Positions 46,149-57,726 of a stretch of 64,000 nucleotides of DNA are shown here, piece by piece. The notes under the pieces were generated by a model. The model had not been told where the DNA came from. It saw only the letters and a list, made by a program, of their open reading frames with translations, and ran no database searches. Each line of letters begins with the position of its first letter. Within the stretch, counting starts at the first letter, position 1. Made by a program: the position numbers and the translations under genes. The DNA is from Astrocystis sublimbata (lineage: Eukaryota; Ascomycota; Sordariomycetes; Xylariales; Xylariaceae). The stretch lies in NCBI GenBank assembly GCA_022453515.1, contig JAJNNY010000052.1, positions 1 to 64,000 of the forward strand, written 5' to 3'.

Positions 46149-47426
46149 ATGGATAGATTGTCTAGCCTCAGCGCAACCCAGAAAGATGCGATACTCGCGA
46201 GTTCTGTCATAGAACCACCTGAAGGGAAGATGTCAGACTTTGTCAATCCACCGAATGGTGCGGCTGGATCAGAAGCCGTCCTCGCCATCACATTTGCGCT
46301 GTCCACCGTCGCGGTAATTGGCCGCGTATACACCAGATTGGTCCTCAAATCATGGTTGACATCAGATTGTAAGCTAAGCCTGTTTGAAGATTCCTCTTAG
46401 TTTCATTCGCATCTTAACTGATCCTAGATATTCTTGTACTTGGATATGTATGTGCTCTCGAGGTGCTACCATTGTCTCGTACTAATGTCAGCTCCCCGCA
46501 GACACTTTTCCTCATCACGTTCGTCTATGATCAAAAAATGGCAAGAAACCCCGGCTTCTTCGTCGATCTTTGGAATGTTCACTGGGGTGAGTTTATCCTG
46601 TATTTGCACGTAAGTCAATTTCCCACATCATACATAGCCGCCCACTGAACCGAAGCAGAATTTTTGTATTTTATCTTTCCTGTACGATTTTGATATTCTT
46701 TTAATCAAGGTTGCAATCTTACTGGAGTGGCTGCATCTATTTGTTCCCCCTGGCAGCCGTAACTTCATATACTGGGCATCTCATGTCAACATTTGGTTTA
46801 ACGTGTCCTTCTACTTGTCGGTGTTCGTCGCCGCTCAATTAGCGTGTACACCATACGAATACAACTGGAACAAGCTGCTGGACGGTAACTGCGATCGCGT
46901 CAACACCAAGTACACAAATTTAGCATCCGGAGTCTTCAATGTCATCTCAGACATTGTCATACTCTTGAGTCCGCAGAAGGTGATATGGAAGCTGAATATG
47001 CGTGTTCGGCTGAAAGCAGGCATTTCCATAATATTTGGCATCGGAGTCTTTGGTTGTGCTATCGCAACTATCCGACTGGTCGAGACGGTCAAATATTCTT
47101 ACTCAACAGATTACTCCGGATTCCCTGCTCTGTCTGGGACATTGCTATGCAGTGCCGCCGAGCTGACAGCTGGCATTCTAGTCATCTGCGTTCCTAGCCT
47201 TCCGAAAGCCTATGCCTCACTGAAATCGGGCGAATTGAAGAGAAAGTTCAGCTCCAGGGCGGCGAAGATGAAGAATGGGGTCTGGGTCTCACACGATGGA
47301 GATCGAGACAGGTCATGGCCAGAATCGCGTTATGTCAAAGCACCATCTCTTGAAGTCGCGAACACAGAATACCCCGATCGCATAGCAGGCTCTAATGCCA
47401 CCATTTCCCAGGCACATGGTAGCTAG
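46149..47426 (+). CDS. rhodopsin-domain (SAT4 family) integral membrane protein
   Basis: Seven-helix fungal membrane protein of 371 aa in the SAT4/'rhodopsin domain' family, common and expanded in filamentous ascomycetes, function mostly unknown. Exons 46149-46368, 46428-46447, 46502-46609 and 46659-47426 restore a continuous frame; exon 2 has only 20 nt. Marks: AITFALSTVAVIGRVYTRL in helix 1, the family block CTPYEYNWNK followed by GNC, NVISDIVILLSPQKVIWKL, and the AELTAGILVICVPSLPK helix 7. The C-terminal tail is polar and Ser-rich. It lies between two related LTR-like repeats, which may have helped its duplication or movement (inference). Confidence 0.8.
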
Positions 47427-48344
47427 CTGACTGCTCAAGTCTTTAAGACCCAAGAAAGGGGGAACCCCTTTTTATGGGTAGTCATTCATAGATTTCATTT
47501 CAATAAAACCCAGATATCAAGCATTCTCCGAGTTTCAACAGAATATGTAAAGACTTGGCCCGGGTAACCGACTGACTCCCCGATCTTTCCTGGAATTTAA
47601 CCTCCGATGCAGGTTCACCGGGTCAAAGGGAGCAATGTCTTGTCGGTGCTTTCTATTACCAATATTATGCCAAAGAGGAGTATAGAATACGAAACTATCG
47701 TTGTTACAGGCTCGCGAGGACCTTACACCAATCGGGCTGGAGAGAGGTGTCTGCGAAGAGGCTCATGTGTGGGTGTTGTAATATATGTATACGCACGCCT
47801 ACTTTGTGCCTGGATTCATACATGTCGCTAGTACTAGGCGGCCGTATCCCACACGGTAGTCCTACTTGTAACAGCTCCAGGCTATTATGAATTTCTACCT
47901 AAATATGTTATCTACCACCGAGTTATACTTAGGTAGGCCGATATACAGGCCCTTATCCACGTAGTATAGAGAGATCATAAGATAGCTATACCCCTATATA
48001 CCTTATCACAAGATAATACAAGCAACTTTCTTTTTGGGATAAATTAATAGAGGTGATATGGAGTCTACGGCAAAGAGCATTCCTCTGAAGGAGCCGTAGG
48101 TTCGAATTGTCCGAGTCGAAAAGGGCTCTCTTTATTACACCCAAGCTGATACTCACAAAAACAAGTACCCCCTTGAGACCATAATGCTTTGCCGGTTGGG
48201 TGTTCGCCCAGAACAATTTTATCGCACATTAGGTGGCAATGTGCTGGAAGAATCATCTGTAGTTGTCAGATGGTTTTGCACCAGAGTGTCAGGTGCCATG
48301 GTAGCATGAGACTCACCATGATTTAGGGGCTCCCCTGTAGAAGG
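47427..48344. other. intergenic
   Basis: 3' side of the SAT4-type gene up to the second LTR-like copy. A tRNA-like GGTTCGAATT at about 48109 lacks a pairing T-stem. No gene accepted. Confidence 0.35.
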
Positions 48345-48484
48345 CTGTTTGGGCTACGAGATCTGTGTATATAATGGCTGGGCGACTCCCACTGAATGGG
48401 AGAGCCCAGGAATCAATAGAATTGACACCTGACCCTTACTATTTGACTTGGCTACTTGGCTACAGCTATATTCCTTCACTCTGG
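48345..48484 (+). repeat. LTR-like repeat copy B
   Basis: Diverged partner of 45880-46072 in the same orientation: GTATATAATGGCTGGGCG, a CTCCC...GGGAG hairpin, AGCCCAGGAATCAATAGAAT, and TTCCTTCACTCTGG at the end. Only one TTCCTTCACTCT unit is present here, against five in copy A. Probably a solo-LTR remnant; the other border is not sharp by eye. Confidence 0.4.
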
Positions 48485-48790
48485 TAATTGAGAAAAAGGG
48501 GAGATAGCACCTGAGCCTATTAGCCTATTAGGCACCGTTGTTTGTGAACGAATTCGGAATCATTGCACGTGAGCCTTTGATGTCTAGGCACCGTTTTAGC
48601 TGCGGATGTCTTATGATGCAAGTCATACGGCATTCGTGTGAGAGTCCGGGTACATGTGACTTGAATTCCTATTCATCATGCTGGAGTCAATAATTGCCTT
48701 CTATAGTAGAGATATTGCTCGTGAAACATGATTTTGCAGGTGTCTCAGGAACATAGATACTGTGAGGGTAATCCATGCCTCTGAGCCTTG

Positions 48791-49480
48791 CTAGAAGAGG
48801 GGACAAAAGACTCCAGTGAACTGACCTCGGTTTGTCGTCAGGTGAATATCAATTTCTATTTCGAAGTCCAAGAGACTGAACTGTATTTTGGGCGAGATCA
48901 TGCCAGCCAGGACGACTGGGACACTGTCGCGATCAAATATAGGTGTTTCAAATGGGCGCACCACTTCGGGGTTGATTCCTAGTGTGCGTAGGCCAGTGCA
49001 CTGCCGGATAGTATTTTCGAAAGGCTTCAGCTTATTCCAGTCCGGCCCCTGCTCATTGATGATACCACCAGGATAGATGTCATTGAGGATGTAGGCATGT
49101 CGAAGCAGGCCGCGGTGCTCTGATCGGAGACGGGTGCCGACGCACCTGGCAAAGTCGTTGCCAGACTCGAAGCAGAATAGATTCTGCGACCAGAACACAG
49201 GGCTCGCCTCGGTATGGATAGCTCTGCTGACACGTAAAAGGCTCGTGCCTTCCCGAAGGCAACATTGGCATAAGCAAAACGGCTCCCAAGGTGGTATGTA
49301 CCTGCGTGGTGAACAGGCATTCTCAGTGCTGGGTTCATGGCCATAAGAGCAGCTAGGGTGGTGAGGGCGTTGCCACCTAGGCGGATCAACCAAGACGAAC
49401 TTATAAATGATGAATCGCAGCTCGGGAGGGAGGATGGCCAATGATCCAAGAGACTGTAGATAACAGCCTGGGTTGGACAT
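48791..49480 (-). CDS. 2EXR / F-box-like domain protein
   Basis: Single-exon protein of 229 aa. It has LAILPPELRFIIYKFVLVDP near the N-terminus, followed by a Cys-rich loop (CLCQCCLREG) and LLRVSRAIHTEASPVFWSQNLFCF. This is the 2EXR/F-box-like layout of a large fungal family of unknown function. The frame reaches 49501 only with a GTG, so I use the ATG at 49480 (MSNPGCYLQ). It lies beside the LTR-like repeats and an AT-rich stretch. No catalytic residues seen. Confidence 0.65.
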   Translation of the reverse strand: MSNPGCYLQSLGSLAILPPELRFIIYKFVLVDPPRWQRPHHPSCSYGHEPSTENACSPRRYIPPWEPFCLCQCCLREGTSLLRVSRAIHTEASPVFWSQNLFCFESGNDFARCVGTRLRSEHRGLLRHAYILNDIYPGGIINEQGPDWNKLKPFENTIRQCTGLRTLGINPEVVRPFETPIFDRDSVPVVLAGMISPKIQFSLLDFEIEIDIHLTTNRGQFTGVFCPLF

Positions 49481-50421
49481 GTTGACGACGGAATGTGTCA
49501 CGTTCTTGTACTTGTGAACGCGGTGGAGTTTCGTTTCCTCGAGATTTGGTGAACGAGAAAGAGGCGTCAGGTTTCTCGTTAAATCACCCTCTACCAGTCG
49601 CTAGCGAGGTAGCTAGACCTGTGAATCACATGGCAAAACTCGTATTATCATTATAAGGCTCAATCCCGCAGACCACGAGACACTGGGAGGTTGAGTTGAA
49701 ACACGTGTTATTGTGTCCATGGTCTGCATGCGCGGCGGAAGTGAATTAGAAGTTTAGGTACCGTGACACGTAATGAGCCGATCAAATACAGGCAATATTC
49801 TGCAGCCCATAATTTACTATAATGCTAGTTAAGGTTCAAATACGAAAATCGAAGGTTCGAGAACTAGACCTGCGACCTATAGGATTGCCCACCTTGGCAG
49901 TCATGGTAGCTGGATCCTTCCGTTTATTCTATATATCTTGCTACTACATGACTTCTTTTATCACACTTGTTCCGATTATCTATAGACGCCTAATATGCCT
50001 AGTATTATATGCCCTGTTATTAGCTCTGGCGAGCTAAGCGATGAAGCAACGATTATCACGACCTTTTCTAATAATATGTTTCTTATATGTTACGTCCTGT
50101 GCCTGGCGGCGAGTCTACCATCGCCTTCCTTAGCAAGTCGCCGGTCTTTAAGGCGATTGTTTTTCTATACGCCATAACTAACTTCTACACTCTCCTTGTA
50201 ACGCTAAAAACGGCTCAAGTTATTTATACGCTCAGCTGTATACTAAGTGCTACGTTATACTATATAAATGGAGGTAATCCTTAAAATCAAGAAGATAACG
50301 AAATATTCCATGAGTCTCTCTTTCTTTACCTAAGCTGTTCTGCTAGATTCTAACTATTGATAGCTCTACTCTTTATTCTTTTTTCAGCAGCTAGAAATTG
50401 ACCCCCGAGGAAGGCATACAG

Positions 50422-50456
50422 ACGCAACGTTCGAAGGACATGGTCCTTCGTTGCGT
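50422..50456. repeat. bulged inverted repeat (hairpin)
   Basis: Arms CGAAGGAC and GTCCTTCG flank a 3-nt loop; the outer ACGCAA and TTGCGT extend the stem after a 4-nt bulge on the left arm. It lies in the AT-rich stretch and may be a terminal or palindromic remnant of a mobile element. Confidence 0.6.
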
Positions 50457-51895
50457 AGAAAAGAGTCTACTTTTATTAGTAAACTACTTCTATATAATCA
50501 TCGTTACTGGCAACTCTCTTGTCTCGGGGCTTAAGCCTTCTATACTTTTTCGTCTCTTTTTGGCTTTGGGTAGTCACGTTTTTCAAAGCTTTTTATCAAT
50601 TGTGGTGGAAATAGCGAAACAACGCAAGCGTGTGATAATACCATAGCAAACCAGGTCCTGCACCGTAAACTATTAAGCATTATTTTGCTCGCTCTTTCCA
50701 AACGTTTAATCAGGAAACAACGATCAATTATCTGTCAATCAACAATTAACAAATGCTCAGTACATCTTTATCGAGTGTTTATCCATTGTTCTCAATCCCG
50801 TGGGCCCAGGCGACAATTTTCTACAACTCCAGCATCTTCGCCTTGGTCCAGCTGGGGACCCCACCTGGTCTATAGATAATTCAACGCCTAAACCTTGTCT
50901 ACATGCACTTTGTCCTTTTCAGCGGGCTCCAAGCTCATAATAGAAATAAAAAGTAACATTTCTGTGTAAATCTTCTTTACAGCCTGAGAGCCGATTACAT
51001 TGGGGCCCTCGAGGATGGTGTGGCTTAAAATACAAAATAACATAAATGTGCCATCCATCTGGTCACACACACCAGTGCTTGCTATACTCGTTGCGGGGAA
51101 ACCCAGAATTTAAGGGTAACCAAACAACCAGTGATAGAATCGGACGTTAGTGAATTCTGGTGTTGTAAACTACTGGTTCAATAGCTACATCGTACTTGCG
51201 CACGAGGTACAGTATGTATGTACTACACCCGAGCCAGGCTCAAAGAGGTATGGCGTCCCCAGGATTGTAGATCAAGATGGAGACTCGTCAAGATGGTGGC
51301 TGGCTCGGCTGGGCTGGCTGGCGGTAGAAACATTCATGGTTTCCCCGACACATCTGCAGGCTGTTAGCATGCGCCACCCCCGATGTTCCCGCTGACGCCC
51401 CCGTGAGCAGAGCCGTGACGGGATAAGTGAGGGCACAGCATGTACACTAGTACCGATATCGATATGTTCGTCCTGTTTTTTTGCCTATCGTTCTTTCTCT
51501 CGCCCGAGTTTCGATACAGACGAGAAAGAGCTGAGAAGTTCAAATGCGATGAATAAGATGATAATGACCAATTACCATTGCCTCTCTGCCCCAGCTGGGT
51601 TGAGTGTACGAGTGAGAACCCTGTGCCGCGCGGCATCGTACATTTCTTACGCATATGTACTAGTAAGTACACACCCACACAGCCTGCTCTCGCCTGCTTA
51701 GTAGCACACGCGAGTCTTGGCCCATTCACCAGCTCACATGCTCACATGTACACATGTATACACACACTACAATGTAAAGTGGGTAAGTCTCTGCTCCCTG
51801 CTCCCTGCCCTAATTACTGCAGGCTGGCCCTTGGCGCAAAGACTCAAAGACCATTGTCGCCGACCCCACGCGACACGTTTCCCAATTGGCGCCCT

Positions 51896-51927
51896 GGGCG
51901 TTTGGGCGTTTGGGCGTTTGGGCGTTT
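51896..51927 (+). repeat. 8-bp tandem repeat, GGGCGTTT x4
   Basis: Four perfect head-to-tail units in intergenic DNA about 0.75 kb upstream of the lipid phosphatase gene. Slippage-type minisatellite; no function inferred. Confidence 0.8.
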
Positions 51928-52646
51928 CCCGTCTTGCTGGATCCTGTTTGGGGCCTCAAAAGGGTACAGGCATACAGGCGGGACAGGATGGTATTGCCAA
52001 CTGGGCCAAGAATATTGGGCCTCGAAGGGTAGGTATTATTTACTATTGGACCAAGGGCTGCGGGTTACGCAACGGACAGGGCGGTACAGGGGGCGCAGCA
52101 TCGCGCGTTGCGTTGGAGAGGCTTGGAGCATGGACACTGGACAGGACGAGTATGGAGCAGTGCCGTAGTGCCGGATGGATCCATTCTGGTTGACATAGAC
52201 GCCGCCAGCCCTCTCGAATCTCGGCGGCGTCTGTCTCGGCAGCATCTGGGCGCCCAGTGTTTCCTTGTTACAGATCCGACAAGCGAACAAGCTGACTGAC
52301 TCCAGTCTTCTTCCCCAAAGCCAAAGGGGGCGCAGATGAGAACCAACCCCTGATGGCCCTTTTCGCTTTCTACCATTCATTCATCCGTCATCTCAAACGA
52401 TCTGATCTGATCTGATCTTTTTCTCGCTTCGACCTCTTCTTTTCCTTTCTTGTTCTTTTTTTGTTTCCTCCCAATTCTGGTGATTCGACTATTGTGTAGA
52501 AGCTAGCTTTGTTTTATACTTTGTTTGCCCTTGCAGGCTGTTGTTGTTCCCTCATCTGACGAGTACCGGGTAGTCTGCTGTGTGAGTAATAGACAGACTA
52601 GAGGCGGCGGGCTGCAGTGATTGATATTCACCGTCGCCGTCGAGCT

Positions 52647-54263
52647 ATGTTAGGGGCCTCCCAACGCCGCGCTCCCATTCTTTTCAACCTGCCGCAGTCC
52701 CACACGTACGACAAGATGCCCGACGACTTCGACATGTTGCCGCCCCGCATAAAGAAGAAGAAGATGAGCGTCCTCGTCATCCTCTCCTATGCCTTCGACT
52801 GGCTGATCATGGTCGTCGTCGGCCTCATCGGCTACTTCCTGGGCAACGTGACCCCCAACAAGAGGCACTTCAGCCTCAACGACCCCAACATCTCGTACGT
52901 CTAGACACCTACCCACATACCACATGCAACCGTCGTGGAATCGTCACTGAAGTATCGCTAACCTGTGATTGAACTGTCCAGCTTCCCCGTCACCCAGCGC
53001 GAGACCGTCAACTCGGCCCTGCTCCTGACCTTCAACGCCGGCGTGCCCATCGTCATCATCTTGATCGTCGCCCTCGTCTTCGTCCCCGGCCGCACCGTCC
53101 CCAAAGGCACGCCCTCGTCGCTGGTCTGGAAGCGCAAGCTCTGGGAGCTGCACACGGGCTGGCTGGGCCTGGCCCTCTCGCTCGTCGCCGCCTGGATCAT
53201 CACCCAAGGCATGAAGAACCTGTTCGGCAAACCGCGCCCCGACCTGCTGGACCGGTGCCAGCCCGACCTCGCCAACATCGCCAAGTACATCGTCGGCTTC
53301 CAGGGCGCCACCGGCAACACCACCTACACGGGCCAGCTCGTGCGCGCCACTATCTGCCAGAACAAGGACAAGGCCTTCCTCGACGACGGCTTCCGCAGCT
53401 ACCCCTCGGGCCACTCGAGCTCCGCCGCCGCCGGCCTGATCTACCTCTCGCTCTTCCTCGCCTCCAAGTTCGCCATCACCTTCCCCTTCGTGCCGCGCGA
53501 GACCCTGGCCACCGACTCGGGCGCCATCACCGCCTTCCCCTCGCGCCTGCACGCCGGCCAAAGCGGCGCCACCACCTCCCTATCGACGGCCAACACGGCC
53601 TACGAGGGCGTGCGCTCGCAGTCCATCGCCGGCCTCGACGACGACGCCTCCTCGCCCCTCGCCGCGCCCGGCGTCGCGAAGCAGATCGGTGTGCACAACA
53701 CGGCGGTGCAGGCCGTGCGCACACAGGCCGCCGCGCCTCCCGTGTACCTTCTGCTCCTCGCCGTGCTGCCGTTCTTCCTGGCCGTCTTCATCGCGAGCTC
53801 GCGCTGGTTCGACTTCCGACACCACGGGTTCGACATCCTGTTCGGCTTCATCATCGGCACCATCACGGCCTTCTTTTCCTTCCGGTACTACCACATGCCC
53901 ATCCGCGCCGGCGGCGGCTGGGCGTGGGGTCCCCGCAGCCACGACAAGGCGTTCTGGGCGGGGCTCGGCTCCTGGAGTTTTGCTTCGAGCAAGACGCACT
54001 GGATCCGCGAGGGCCACGACCATCAAAATCAGAATCAGACATGGCACGGCGGCGAGATGGCCTTCCACCAGCGCCAGTACACGCCTGCGGGACAGAGCCA
54101 AGGGCAGGACATCGAAATGGGAGGACTCCGGTCGCGAGGAACGGGGGGGACAGGAGGAGCGGTGTCGCCTGGTTCGAAACCGAGCATTCACGTCCGCCAT
54201 CACGACCAGGACAGCTCGAGAACTGTGGTGTCGGATCCGGACGAGGCCGACAATCGCATCTAA
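52647..54263 (+). CDS. PAP2 family lipid phosphate phosphatase (DPP1-like)
   Basis: Integral membrane phosphatase acting on diacylglycerol pyrophosphate or phosphatidate. Exons 52647-52894 and 52982-54263 give 509 aa; an in-frame ATG at 52716 (MPDDFDM) would give 486 aa and may be the true start. The three PAP2 motifs are present: KNLFGKPRP (C1), YPSGHSS (C2) and SRWFDFRHHGFD (C3), with His residues for phosphotransfer. Six hydrophobic helices surround them, including SYAFDWLIMVVVGLIGYFLG and LLLLAVLPFFLAVFIA. Between C2 and C3 is a long polar insert of about 100 residues, and the C-terminal tail is Gln/Gly-rich; both are common in filamentous fungi. Strong GC3 makes long false frames on both strands here. 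Confidence 0.85.
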
Positions 54264-55834
54264 GAAGTGCTTGCTTATGGCATGTGTTATGATATGATAT
54301 GTTACGTAGGTAGCCATTACCTGTATTACCACCAAAAAAATGAACCTTTCCTATCCCGATCAACTCAGGGTTATTTTATTATATACTTCAAAAGTCTCAT
54401 CGTCAAACTGGTGACTTCGTCCTCCAATCGCAAACACACATCAGAACTTGTATCGGAATTTCCGAATTTCCGAAACCCCCTTGCCTTATAACGAAGCGTC
54501 CTTCTACTCCGATCTTGTACCATGTCTTGAGTGGAACGGAATGGGACCCCGATGGGAACCAACCCGAAGAAACAGCAGCAACGAAGTAGCAGTACAGAGC
54601 CAGTCAGCCAGCCTGTTGACAGATTGGCCTGTCTCACAGTGACAAAAGGCAAACGAGAGCGAAAAAAACGAGTGCAAGACTGGCTGTTGGGCTCCAGGAA
54701 CCTCGTCTCACATCGTCACCAACGAACTGAACCGAACCGCACTGAGCCGGCCGAGAAACACGATTAATCCGGCGATCTGCGGTGAAGATCTTGGGATATG
54801 ATGTCGCGAGAATCGATTGGAGTGCCTGAGATATCAACCACACTTTATGAGAGTGCATTCACCAGGGACACAGGCGTTAGGGGTGGGATTACCTATAGCA
54901 TACACACCATTTCATACTACTGTACAATACATACAATCAGCCAAATTGAAGTCTCGTAAAACAAACACATATAAACTCAAGCACATTACCAGCTAGCCAG
55001 CCAGCCAGCCAATTATTGAAGTCGTGCCATACTATACTGCATCATCTTGGCGTGACATGCCAGTGGGAGTAGCGTGACAGATGAACAGAACAGTTGCACC
55101 ACTCCCTGCAATATACATGGGCAATCAGTTGTGTCTCTATAACTGATAAGCATAAGCATACGTAAGGATCTGTAAGTCCGGTATGCGGTTGGTTACAAAG
55201 CACTTAATACTAATTATCTAGATAGCAACTCTACCTGGCAACAGTTGGTTTCTTTCGCTGAGGTACTCGCTGGCTTAGGCTTGCTCTCTTACGGTGCTCC
55301 TTTTTACTAGGAAGAATAGGAGGCAAAAAATGTAGTTGTGTCATTTAAGTATCTATCCTAAGTTTGACTGACACCTGGCGATACCTAGTCCACCCATTCG
55401 TCACAAATCAACGATGGGACCTGGGTGACGAAGAAAGTCCACTATGAGGGGGAGGAGAAGGTCGTCCGTCGCCCAACGCCGAAAGCAAATATCGCTGATC
55501 ACATGGTCCATCCACTTTCAAAAAAACGCCAGTGTAGTTGGTTGTGGGCGAAAGGGGGGTTCGCTATTTTTGGTTAGTTGATTGTGGAGGTGTAGAGGTG
55601 TAGAGGAAGTGCATATGATAGCAACAAGTCTTCGCCGATGCTTGCTTCTTTTCCTGGTGCATTAAAACTATCCCTGGAGCCTCAGGCGCCAGAGTTCATT
55701 TTCTCCACGTCCCTATGCATGGGTATATGTTGCGTTCCGTTAGGCGGTGCGTTTCTGAAGCGAGGCTGACCAAGGCTCCCTCAATTCCTTTCCGTGTCAT
55801 GTACGTATATACAATACAAGCAGTCCTTCCGCCT
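54264..55834. other. intergenic between convergent PAP2 and CK2 beta genes
   Basis: About 1.6 kb of 3' regions. A CCAG-type short repeat lies at about 54993-55011. ORFs are short; nothing recognised. Confidence 0.4.
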
Positions 55835-56808
55835 TCAGCCGACAACATGCATAGCATCACCTTGGTTGCCGTCGGCGCCGAGTTCGTCCTCGTCTTCCTC
55901 GTCTAGGTCGTCGCTTCCGACGTCTTCCTTGAAACCGCTCTCGACGCCTCCGGTGCGCAGGCGCCGCAGCATGTCGGCGCGCTGACTGTTCTGCCAACGG
56001 ATGAGGGTGGCGGCGGAGTGGACCTTGAAGCCGTAGACGCGGGGGATGTAGCGCTCGGTGGTCTTGGGGGGTACGAGGGCCGGGTAGACCTGGAACATGA
56101 TATTGTGGAAGGAGGTGCCGAAGTAGGCACCGTCGATGGCGGCGTGGCGTGACGATTTGGGGTTGTAGACGTCCTCGCAGCGGACGCAGTAGAGCTTGAC
56201 GGGCTTCTGATGGGGGGCGTCGGTCTGGCCCATGGGGAGCAGCGGGTGGGAGTGGCAGAAGACCCTCGGACACTTGCCAAAGTCGGCTTTCTTATATTTA
56301 TCGAGCTGTACGGGGGGCAGGGCAGGACGAGTCAGCGTCAGGACAGATGAGTGAGGGAGTGAGGGGTATGAGGGTCAAGTACCATTTTGGCAAGCCCCCT
56401 GGTGGTGACGATGTAGCGGGCGTGTATGAGGCCGTAGAGGTGGCGGGCCGACTTCTCGATGGTCTCCCTCATGTCATCGTCGCAGTCGAGATCGAAGACG
56501 TCGGTGATGAGATCGAGGGCATACTGGTAGTACTGCACCTCGGTGTTCAGGCCGGTCAGGTTGAAGCGGTCGGTGAGGTAGTCTTCGTCGATCTCGCAGA
56601 AGTACTCGTTGCCGCGCGACGAGATGAACTGTGTTGGCAGCTGTTAGTGGTTTGAGACTGTGATATGTGATAAACATGTCGACAGCGAAAAGGGAGATAT
56701 TCAAAAAGATGGGAAGGCAGAGGGAAGGCAGAGGGAAGGCAGACGTACCCAGTCGCGCCAGTAGCTGGTGTAGTCGCTGTCGGACTCGGAGCCGAACTCT
56801 TCCATCAT
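55835..56808 (-). CDS. CKB1: casein kinase II regulatory (beta) subunit
   Basis: Regulatory subunit of protein kinase CK2, 258 aa. Exons 56749-56808, 56383-56628 and 55835-56305 join in phase. Marks: acidic N-terminus (EEFGSESDSD), FISSRGNEYFCEIDEDYL, HARYIVTTRGLAKMLDKYKK, a zinc finger with CPRVFC and CVRC, and the family block SSRHAAIDGAYFGTSF with the dimer interface nearby. The C-terminal tail is acidic (DLDEEDEDELG). The tetramer with the alpha subunit phosphorylates many acidic sites. The first intron (120 nt) carries a short GGGAAGGCA-type repeat. Whether it is the Ckb1 or Ckb2 homologue is not decided; length fits Ckb1. Confidence 0.9.
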
Positions 56809-57726
56809 GATGTGGGTGGGCGGGGGTCTGCGCAGGCCGCGCCGACGATTCGGGTGCGACAGCGACAACTAAATACGACTTGTTGCGGACTCGGGCGGAA
56901 TAGTCGAATTCGATGCTGTCCAACCCCTCCTCGAGGGCCGCGACGGGAGATCGCCGGTACGAAACACGGTTGGTTGGGTTACCCCGGGAATGTGTGACGG
57001 TCGAGAACGCACGGGTCGGCGAGTATCACGGCGATCGATAGCTAAGTGCAGGTATGAAGCAAGTATGGAGGGTTGGTTGTTGGTTGAGGTACATGAATAA
57101 GAACAAGGGTTGCAGGTTGTAGTCTAGGTCTGCTCTGGCTGTCTCTGGTGGGCAGCAACTGACTTTGGGAGCAGCCCGCAACGTCTGGGGCGAGTGGGGG
57201 GAAGTAGGTACCTTCCTGGACAGGGCCCTGTGGCAGGCGGGCAGGCGAGCAGGCCTTGCCTTGCCTTGTGCTGCCGGAACCTAGTCCGGAAACCAGTCCG
57301 GAATCGGCTACTCCAGCGGGTCCAGTCACCCAGATCAATTCCGTACGGACGGCACCCTCATGTTCGCACTGTGCCCTATACACACACAATCGACTAATAC
57401 AGCCAGCGAACGAACAACTTGAACGTGGACTTGGAAGTAGCGATTGTTGACATGAGCAAACTGAGTTTGACACAGTCAACATAGATAGCGTTGTGATTAA
57501 TGGATATATAAATCCATAGACGGATAACGACGGTTGATTTTCAATGATACGCAACATCACAGCACGACGAAAGCCTCGCTCTCTCTATCTAGCAAAATCC
57601 GAACGTGTGCAGCCAACCCTACCTTCTATCCACAGCCATGACCATTCAAATCAACAGACTTACACCATCTCTTCGCTTAAATGCACATGTACGCTGCATG
57701 CAAACAACTGACTCAGCCTGCCCTGA
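56809..57726. other. CK2 beta promoter and GST 3' region
   Basis: About 0.9 kb. Direct CCTTGCCTTG repeats near 57256 and AGTCCGGAA twice near 57284-57302. No gene seen. Confidence 0.4.

Larger units (their letters stand above)
49481..52646. other. AT-rich, gene-free stretch and PAP2 gene leader
   Basis: About 3.2 kb. From 49.8 to 51.1 kb the DNA is AT-rich with many TA and few long frames, as in decayed transposon or RIP-mutated DNA, but no transposase or RT remnant can be read. It includes the hairpin at 50422-50456 and the 8-bp repeat at 51896-51927. The last 270 bp are CT-rich leader with GATCT repeats near 52399. Confidence 0.4.

Noticed and set aside
48050..48130. tRNA-like GGTTCGAATT with flanking pairs
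   Set aside because: The T-stem does not pair and no acceptor or D-arm could be drawn.
53255..54292. 345-aa plus-strand ORF over the lipid phosphatase
   Set aside because: Arg/Pro/His-rich shadow frame of the PAP2 gene, which has all three catalytic motifs; an effect of high GC3.
53580..54335. 251-aa minus-strand ORF
   Set aside because: Antisense shadow of the PAP2 gene with skewed composition.
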